Assembly (NCBI RefSeq): GCF_030412965.1
Contig: NZ_JAUHJQ010000011.1
Location: 46,671 to 110,670 of the forward strand
Reading direction: 5' to 3'
Origin: Nocardioides oceani
GTDB lineage: Bacteria; Actinomycetota; Actinomycetes; Propionibacteriales; Nocardioidaceae
Length of the DNA: 64,000 nt
The translations under genes and the position numbers were made by a program. Within the stretch, counting starts at the first letter, position 1; the number at the start of each line of letters is the position of its first letter. The notes below the pieces were generated by a model. It had not been told where the DNA came from and did not search any database. It was given only the letters and a program-made list of their open reading frames with translations. Shown here one piece after another: positions 58,573 to 64,000 of this stretch.

Positions 58573-59585
58573 GCGGCGGGCCACCGGGCGAGCACCTCCT
58601 TGGCGAGCTGCCGGTAGGAATCGGCGCCGGCCGAGCTCGAGGCGTACGTCGTGATCGGCTCGCCGGCGACGGTCGAGTCGGAGAACTTCACGGTCCGGCG
58701 GATGACGGTGTGAAAGACCTTGTCGCCCCAGGCCTGGACCAGCCGCTCCATGACCTCGCGGGAGTGCAGCGTGCGGCCGTCGAACATCGTGCCCAGCACG
58801 CCGTCGATCTCCAGGTCCGGGTTGAGCCGCTCCTTGACCTTGTCGATCGTGGTCTTCAGCAGCGCCACGCCGCGCAGCGCGAAGTACTCGCACTCCAGCG
58901 GCACGATGACGCCGTGGCTGGCGGTCAGCGCGTTGACCGTCAGCAGGCCGAGCGAGGGCTGGCAGTCGATGAGGACGACGTCGTACTCCGCCAGTGCCGG
59001 CCGGAGCACGCGCTGGAGGGTCTGCTCACGGGCGACCTCGTGGACCAGCTGCACCTCGGCCGCCGAGAGGTCGATGTTCGAGGGCAGCAGGTCCATGCCG
59101 GGAACGCCGGAGGGTACGACGACGTCCTCGAGGGTGACGTCGCGCTCCATCAGCAGGTTGTAGACCGTCAGGTCCATCTCGTGCGGGTTGAGGCCCAGGC
59201 CGACCGAGAGCGAGCCCTGCGGGTCGAAGTCGACCAGCAGCACCTTGCGACCCTGCTCGACCAGCGAGGCACCCAGGTTGATCGTCGTCGTGGTCTTGCC
59301 GACGCCGCCCTTCTGGTTGCACATCGAGATGACCCGCGCGTTGCCGTGCACGGTGACCGGACGCGGCTCGGGGATGACCGGCATCGGTCGCCCGGTCGGA
59401 CCGAGCGCGGTTCCGTCCGCGGCCGGCTTCGGGGTGGCCTGGACGGGGCGTTCGAACGGGAGCGGCTCGGTCACGTGGGCATCGTCCTCCACCGGCTTCG
59501 CAGGTCGCGCCGGCGGGGTGGGGGTGCGGACCAGGGGCGGCATCTCGGGTGCACCGGAACCGGCGTGGAACCCACCATCGCTCAT
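58569..59585 (-). CDS. parA: ParA-family chromosome partition ATPase
   Basis: 338 residues from ATG 59585, which has AGGAG; ATG 59639 is an alternative. After a Pro-rich N-terminus (about 1-75), the ParA core shows CNQKGGVGKTTTT (deviant Walker A with signature Lys), LLVDFDPQGSLS and VVLIDCQPSLGLL. The scpA neighbourhood is typical of a second ParA in Actinobacteria (Soj-like). It partners with SMC-related segregation. Confidence 0.9.
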   Translation of the reverse strand: MSDGGFHAGSGAPEMPPLVRTPTPPARPAKPVEDDAHVTEPLPFERPVQATPKPAADGTALGPTGRPMPVIPEPRPVTVHGNARVISMCNQKGGVGKTTTTINLGASLVEQGRKVLLVDFDPQGSLSVGLGLNPHEMDLTVYNLLMERDVTLEDVVVPSGVPGMDLLPSNIDLSAAEVQLVHEVAREQTLQRVLRPALAEYDVVLIDCQPSLGLLTVNALTASHGVIVPLECEYFALRGVALLKTTIDKVKERLNPDLEIDGVLGTMFDGRTLHSREVMERLVQAWGDKVFHTVIRRTVKFSDSTVAGEPITTYASSSAGADSYRQLAKEVLARWPAA

Positions 59586-59805
59586 CTGCTGCTCCTCGTT
59601 CCCGACCCACGCCGCACGGGCGGGGACGTTTGTCGACATCACGACTTGTGACCGTCCCGCGCACCCTAGGACCGTGCTCCGACGCGCAACAACACGACGG
59701 CACAATCCCCCAGCCCGAGGCCCCGATCTGTGCACGACGTGTGCACGAGGCCCCGCTCCCGTGCACAGGCGGGGACCGGCCTGTGCACGGAGCTGTGGAG
59801 GAGGA

Positions 59806-60096
59806 TCAGGCGAGCAGGGCCTGGTAGTCGGGGTGCTTGTCGATCCAGCCGCGGATGAAGGAGCACTGCGCGACGATCTTGGTCGTCCCCTCGTCCCGCA
59901 CCGCGTCCAGGGCCGTCCGGGCCAGCGCGGAGCCGACGCCCCGACCCTCGAACTCGTCGTCGACGACCGTGTGGGTGAAGGTGATCGTGCCCCCGTCGCG
60001 GCGGTACTCGGCGAAGCCGGCCACCCGCCCGTCGAGCTCGGCCACCCACCGCTGCTCGTCCCGGTCGTCCCTCACCTGCGGCGTCTCGTCAGTCAT
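59806..60096 (-). CDS. GNAT-like N-acetyltransferase
   Basis: 96 residues from ATG 60096. Short GNAT (YjdJ-type) fold with VAGFAEYR, TFTHTVVDDEFEGRGVGSAL, the latter carrying the acetyl-CoA pyrophosphate-binding Arg/Gly-x-Gly loop, and C-terminal CSFIRGWIDKHPDY. Substrate unknown. About 220 bases separate it from parA. Confidence 0.85.
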   Translation of the reverse strand: MTDETPQVRDDRDEQRWVAELDGRVAGFAEYRRDGGTITFTHTVVDDEFEGRGVGSALARTALDAVRDEGTTKIVAQCSFIRGWIDKHPDYQALLA

Positions 60097-60115
60097 GCGC
60101 CCCACCGTACGGGCC

Positions 60116-61942
60116 TCAACCGAGCGCCTCGTCGAGGTTGGTCGCGGCGCTGATCAGCGACAGGTGGGTGAAGGCCTGCGGGAAGTTGCCCAGCTGCTCA
60201 CCGGTCAGGCCGACCTGTTCGCCGTACAGGCCCAGGTGGTTGGCGTAGGTGAACATCTTCTCCAGCGCCAGCCGCGCCTCGTCGAGCCGCCCGGCGCGGG
60301 TGAGCGCCTCGACGTACCAGAACGAGCACATCGAGAACGTCCCCTCGCCCCCGCCGACGCCGTCGTCGGTCAGCTCCGGCTCGTAGCGGAACACGAGCGT
60401 GTCCGAGACCAGCCGCTCCTCGACCACGGCGAGGGTGGAGAGGAAGCGCGGGTCGTTGGGCGCGAGCAGCTTGACCATCGGCATGAGCAGCACGCTCGCG
60501 TCGACGGTCGTGGCGCCCTCGTGGGCCACGAACGCGCCGAGCTCGGCGTCCCAGCAGTCGTCCATGATCCGGCGGTAGATTTCGTCGCGGACCTCCGCCC
60601 ACCGCGCCAGCTCGCCGGGGAGACCGCGCTGGCGGGCCGTGCGCATCATCCGCTCCACCGCGACCCAGCACATCAGCCGCGAGACGGTGTGCTTCTGGGT
60701 GTCGCCGCGGACCTCCCACATGCCGGCGTCCGCACGGTCCCAGTTGTCCATGACCCACGCCAGCAGGCGGGTCAGGTCGGCCCAGGCGTCGTGGCTGATG
60801 CCGGGCCCGTACTTGTTGAACAGGTAGACCGAGTCGAACAGCTCGCCGTAGATGTCGAGCTGCAGCTGCCCGGTGGCGGCGTTGCCGACCCGCACCGGCA
60901 CCGAGTCCCGGTAGCCGCGCAGGTGGTCCAGCTCGTGCTCCTCGGGCACCTCGCCGTCGATGTCGTAGGCGACCCGCAGCGGGCCGAGGTCGTCGTCGAC
61001 GTCGGCGTCCTCCCCCATCCGCTCCGAGAGCCAGGCCATGAACCGCGCCGCCTCGTCGGTGAAGCCCAGCTTGAGCAGCGCGTAGAGGCTGAACGCCGCG
61101 TCGCGGATCCACACGTACCGGTAGTCCCAGTTGCGGCTGCCCCCGACCTCCTCGGGCAGGCTCGTCGTCGGGGCCGCGATGATCGCGCCCGACGGCTCGT
61201 GGGTGAGCAGCTTGAGGGTCAGCGCGGACCGGTTGACCATCTCCCGCCAGCGCCCCACGTACGTCGACTGCGAGAGCCACCCGCGCCAGAAGGCCGAGGT
61301 CCGCTCGAACAGCTCGTCGGTGTCCAGGTCCTCCCCCGCGTCGGCCACGGCGCCCTCCTCGAGCACCTCGAGCGCGAAGAGCAGGTGGTCGCCGGTGGAC
61401 ACCTCCACCTCCGCGCTGACCGTGCCGTCCTCGATCGTGAGGTCGGTCGTCGCGGACAGGCCCAGGCGCACGCCGTCCCCGGTCAGCAGCAGCCCGCCCT
61501 CGACCTCGGTGACCTCCACGCCCGCCCGGCCGTAGTCGGGCCGCGCCGTGAGCACCATCCGCAGGCGGGTGGTGCCCCGCACGGCACCCACGCGACGTAC
61601 GACGCGCTGGCGGTGGTGGGGGTCGTCGCTGCGCAGGACCGGCATGAAGTCGTGCACCTCGGCGACGCCGCCCTCGGTGTGGAAGCGGGTGATGAGGATG
61701 TTGGTGTCCGGCAGGTAGAACTGGTGGGTCGCGGTGGTCTCGCCGACCGGCTCGATCCGCCACGACCCGGCGTCGGGGTCGAGCAGCGCGCCGAACACGC
61801 TCGGGGAGTCGAAGCGCGGTGCGCAGAACCAGTCGATGGTGCCGTGCACGTCGACGAGCGCGCAGGTTCGCAGGTCGCCGACCAGGCCGTGGTCGGCGAT
61901 GGGTGGGTACGCCGGCCGGTCCTCCGCGGGCGGCTCAGCCAC
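60116..61942 (-). CDS. GH15 glucoamylase/trehalase-like glycoside hydrolase
   Basis: 608 residues, GTG 61942. An N-terminal beta-sandwich (YPPIADHGLVGDLRTCALVD, FDSPSVFGALLD) and an (alpha/alpha)6 barrel with ASRNWDYRYVWIRDAAFSLY-like SRNWDYRYVWIRDAA, the family's substrate-binding region, and FSMCSFWYVEAL near the second catalytic Glu. Members cleave alpha-glucosidic bonds; trehalase-like GH15 enzymes are common in Actinobacteria. The start overlaps the zwf stop, so they share an operon. Confidence 0.9.
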   Translation of the reverse strand: MAEPPAEDRPAYPPIADHGLVGDLRTCALVDVHGTIDWFCAPRFDSPSVFGALLDPDAGSWRIEPVGETTATHQFYLPDTNILITRFHTEGGVAEVHDFMPVLRSDDPHHRQRVVRRVGAVRGTTRLRMVLTARPDYGRAGVEVTEVEGGLLLTGDGVRLGLSATTDLTIEDGTVSAEVEVSTGDHLLFALEVLEEGAVADAGEDLDTDELFERTSAFWRGWLSQSTYVGRWREMVNRSALTLKLLTHEPSGAIIAAPTTSLPEEVGGSRNWDYRYVWIRDAAFSLYALLKLGFTDEAARFMAWLSERMGEDADVDDDLGPLRVAYDIDGEVPEEHELDHLRGYRDSVPVRVGNAATGQLQLDIYGELFDSVYLFNKYGPGISHDAWADLTRLLAWVMDNWDRADAGMWEVRGDTQKHTVSRLMCWVAVERMMRTARQRGLPGELARWAEVRDEIYRRIMDDCWDAELGAFVAHEGATTVDASVLLMPMVKLLAPNDPRFLSTLAVVEERLVSDTLVFRYEPELTDDGVGGGEGTFSMCSFWYVEALTRAGRLDEARLALEKMFTYANHLGLYGEQVGLTGEQLGNFPQAFTHLSLISAATNLDEALG

Positions 61943-63335
61943 CGAGCCGCCACCCGCCCTCGGGGAGCGCCAGAGCGGCGTCGGGTCCCCACGAGCCCTG
62001 CTCGTAGGACTGCAGCGGCGGCGGGTCGTCGAGCAGCGGCTGGCACACCTGCCAGAGCCGGTCGACCTCGTCGGAGCGCGTGAAGAGCATCTGGTCGCCG
62101 CGCATCACGTCGAGCAGCAGCCGCTCGTAGGCCTCCAGCGGCTCGGCGTCGGGGAACTCCTGCTCGAGGTCGAGGTGCATGGCCGCGGCATCCACGACCA
62201 TCTCCGGGCCGGGCCGCTTCGCGCGGAGGTCGACCTTGACCTCGGGCTCGTCGGTCAGCTCCAGGACCAGCTCGTGGGGGCAGGCGACCTGCTCGAAGAG
62301 CGGCTCGTCGGGCTCCTTGAACCGCAGCGTGATCGTCCGGCGGCCCTCGGCGAGCGCCTTGCCCGTGCGCAGCAGGAACGGCACGCCCCGCCACCGGTCG
62401 TTGTCCACCCGGGCCTCGAGCGCGACGAACGTCTCGACCCGGGAGTCGTCGTCGACCTCGTCCTCGTCGCGGTACCCGGCGTACTGGCCGAAGACCGCGC
62501 GCGCGGGATCGATCGGCTGGAGGTCTGCGAAGACCGCGGACTTGGCGTCGCGCAGCGCCTCGGCGCTGAAGTCCCGTGGCCGCTCCATGGCGACGAAGCC
62601 GAGCAGCTGGCACAGGTGCGTGGAGATCATGTCCCGCAGGCACCCCGTGCCCTCGTAGAAGCCGCCGCGGCCCTCGAGGCCCAGCGCCTCCGGGACGTCG
62701 ATCTGGACCGAGGCGACGTCGCGGTTGCACCACGCCGCCTCGAGCAGCCGGTTGGCGAAGCGCAGCGCGAGGATGTCCTGGACCGCCTCCTTGCCGAGGA
62801 AGTGGTCGATGCGGAAGATCGCCTCCTCGTCGACGACCTCCTTGAGCGTGCGGTCCAGCTCGCGCGAGGACTCCAGATCGAGACCGAAGGGCTTCTCGAC
62901 CACCAGCCGCGCGCGCTCCGCGATCCCCTCGCGGCCGAGCATGCCGACCATCCCCTGCATCGCCGACGGCGGCACGGAGAGGTAGACCAGGCGACGCGTG
63001 TCCTCGCCGAGGTCCTCCTCCGCCCGGCCGATCGCGCCGGCCAGGTCGGAGCCGTCGTCGGCCGACGAGGCCTCGAAGGACACCCGGCCGGCGAGCTCCT
63101 CCAGCACCGACTCCTCGACGTCGTCGACGCTGTCGCGGACCGCGTCGCGGACCAGGTCCTGGAACTCCTCCTGCGAGTCCGGCGCGTGCCGGCCGCTGCC
63201 GATGACGGCGTACGCCGCCGGGAGCCGGCCGGCGGCCGCCAGCCGGTACAGCCCGGGGTAGAGCTTGCGCTTGGCGAGGTCGCCGCGGGCCCCGAAGAGC
63301 ACGAGGACGTGGGGTGGCAGCTGGTTCTCGGTCAC
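61935..63335 (-). CDS. zwf: Glucose-6-phosphate dehydrogenase
   Basis: 466 residues from GTG 63335. The NADP-binding VLFGARGDLAKRKLYPGLY and active-site RIDHFLGKEAVQDI (with catalytic His) are diagnostic. Slightly shorter than many Zwf at about 500 residues. The first enzyme of the oxidative pentose phosphate path. Coupled to the GH15 gene, suggesting joint use of glucose from alpha-glucosides. Confidence 0.95.
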   Translation of the reverse strand: MTENQLPPHVLVLFGARGDLAKRKLYPGLYRLAAAGRLPAAYAVIGSGRHAPDSQEEFQDLVRDAVRDSVDDVEESVLEELAGRVSFEASSADDGSDLAGAIGRAEEDLGEDTRRLVYLSVPPSAMQGMVGMLGREGIAERARLVVEKPFGLDLESSRELDRTLKEVVDEEAIFRIDHFLGKEAVQDILALRFANRLLEAAWCNRDVASVQIDVPEALGLEGRGGFYEGTGCLRDMISTHLCQLLGFVAMERPRDFSAEALRDAKSAVFADLQPIDPARAVFGQYAGYRDEDEVDDDSRVETFVALEARVDNDRWRGVPFLLRTGKALAEGRRTITLRFKEPDEPLFEQVACPHELVLELTDEPEVKVDLRAKRPGPEMVVDAAAMHLDLEQEFPDAEPLEAYERLLLDVMRGDQMLFTRSDEVDRLWQVCQPLLDDPPPLQSYEQGSWGPDAALALPEGGWRLGG

Positions 63336-63432
63336 ACCCCTCGGTGGCCGCCCCTCGCCCGCACCAAACACCCGGGCCCGGCCGGATCGGCTGGTCGAGG
63401 AGCGCGCGCTGGCGCGTCTCGAACCCTTCCCG

Positions 63433-63752
63433 CTGGTTGAGCAGGCGAGCGCGCCACCCGCTGGTTGAGCAGGCGAGCGCCAGCGAGCCGTCGTCGAAAC
63501 CCGGCGACCCAGGTCACCGCCCCGCGCCCTCCCGCTGGTTGAGCAGGCGAGCGCCAGCGAGCCGTCGTCGGAACCCGGCGACCCAGGTCACCGCCCCGCG
63601 CCCACCCGCTGGTTGAGCAGGCGAGCGCCAGCGAGCCGTCGTCGAAACCCGGCGACCCAGGTCACCGCCCCGCGCCCCCCGCTGGTTGAGCAGGCGAGCG
63701 CCAGCGAGCCGTCGTCGAAACCCGGCGACCGTGGTCGCCGCCCTGCACCCCT
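63433..63752 (+). repeat. Tandem 74-base repeats with short first copy
   Basis: A unit beginning CTGGTTGAGCAGGCGAGCGC starts at 63433 (short), 63461, 63535, 63609 and 63682. Spacing is 74, 74 and 73 bases for the full units. Each contains GGTTGAGC and GTCGAAACC, near-complementary halves of a palindrome. Copies differ at a few positions. Non-coding; looks like an extragenic palindromic (REP-like) element expanded in tandem. Confidence 0.85.
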
Positions 63753-63880
63753 CACCGGGTTTCGACACGGTCGGCGCTAGGGCGCCTCCCTGCTCAACCA
63801 ACGGAGGAGCCAGGAACCTGCCAGCGAGCCGTCGTCGAAACCCGGCGACCCAGGTCACCGCCCCGCGCCTCTCACCGGGT
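63753..63880 (-). repeat. Inverted and partial copies of the same extragenic repeat
   Basis: CACCGGGTTTCGACACGG to GCTCAACCAACGG (63753-63803) is the inverse of the repeat, followed by another partial forward copy (63820-63870). A third partial inverse copy, CACCGGGTTT at 63873-63882, is broken off by the IS end. Confidence 0.7.
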
Positions 63881-63882
63881 TT

Positions 63883-63913
63883 TGTGGTTCCCCCCGAATC
63901 GTGGAGGGCTTCT
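63883..63913. mobile_element. Terminal end of an IS3-type insertion sequence
   Basis: TGTGGTTCCCCCCGAATCG at 63883-63901 follows directly on a broken repeat copy and precedes the transposase stop at 63914. It is likely the terminal inverted repeat; the other end is outside the window. Confidence 0.6.
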
Positions 63914-64000
63914 CTATGCGGCTTCCCGGTCGGGGGCCGCTGTGTCCTCGTAGTTGACCGGGCTCATCATGCCCGCCGAGCTGTGCCGGCGTTCGTGGTT
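63914..64000 (-). CDS. IS3-family transposase (OrfB), C-terminal end
   Basis: Only 28 residues are visible before the right edge. NHERRHSSAGMMSPVNYED is the highly conserved C-terminal part of IS3-family (rve) transposases, which usually reads N-x-x-RxHSSLG-x-x-(S/T)P-x-x-Y/F. The catalytic core lies outside the window. Confidence 0.85.
   Translation of the reverse strand, partial: NHERRHSSAGMMSPVNYEDTAAPDREAA

Noticed and set aside
63433..63870. CRISPR array
   Set aside because: Repeats are 74 bases long, nearly contiguous, without variable spacers, and no cas gene is near.

Overview
The window is very GC-rich, coding-dense DNA with an actinobacterial character: GTG and ATGA/GTGA start-stop overlaps, SCO6880-type conjugation proteins, and an aroH-tyrA-cmk-plsC-der / parA-scpA-scpB-rluB core block. 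The family Nocardioidaceae (Nocardioides-like) is the best guess, from gene order and from the extragenic palindromic repeats at the right end. No species call is possible without a search.

Positions 1 to about 50,685 are the inside of an integrative and conjugative element (ICE). Its integrase (49337-50515) and an excisionase-like HTH protein lie directly against the 3' end of a tRNA-Pro(GGG) gene, the likely attachment site. The other end, the relaxase and the coupling protein are not in the window. Reading mostly on the minus strand, the ICE holds a conjugation operon (VirB4-like ATPase, SCO6880-family protein, TrbL-like and VirB8/TcpC-like membrane proteins, P-loop protein), a lone REase-NACHT protein, secreted proteins, a large LysM/BTAD protein and a complete small Tad pilus locus (CpaB, TadZ, TadA, TadB, TadC, three TadE/G pseudopilins, a Flp-like peptide). 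On the plus strand from about 39.7 to 50.5 kb is an accessory module: an AAA ATPase, many small unknown proteins, a protein with two DnaA domain-IV repeats, a secreted nuclease, xis and int.

A second mobile element sits inside the first. About 13.5 kb (roughly 462-13964) separates the last codons of the VirB4-like gene from the next gene of the same operon (an endonuclease/exonuclease/phosphatase protein at 1-442). It carries a three-gene recombinase set, then a mercury-type operon (merR, small thiol protein, merT-like, FAD reductase) and a copper set (CopA-type ATPase, DUF305 proteins, DUF6153 protein, ArsR regulator, 18-cysteine Csp-type copper store).

From 50,897 to about 63,335 is the core chromosome: der, plsC-like, cmk, tyrA, aroH, a hypothetical, rluB, scpB, scpA, a hypothetical, parA, a GNAT protein, a GH15 trehalase/glucoamylase-like enzyme and zwf. 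After that come 74-bp tandem repeats and an IS3-type element inserted into a copy of the same repeat family.

The most interesting unexplained signals are: (i) a spaced motif TGATCG-N19-C(A/T)TAGGTGA, with one 18-bp-spaced variant, upstream of five ICE transcription units including xis-int; (ii) two exact DnaA boxes with identical right flanks in an ICE that encodes a twin DnaA domain-IV protein; (iii) a 110-bp block shared by the recombinase element and the ICE; (iv) the REase-NACHT protein as a candidate defence gene.
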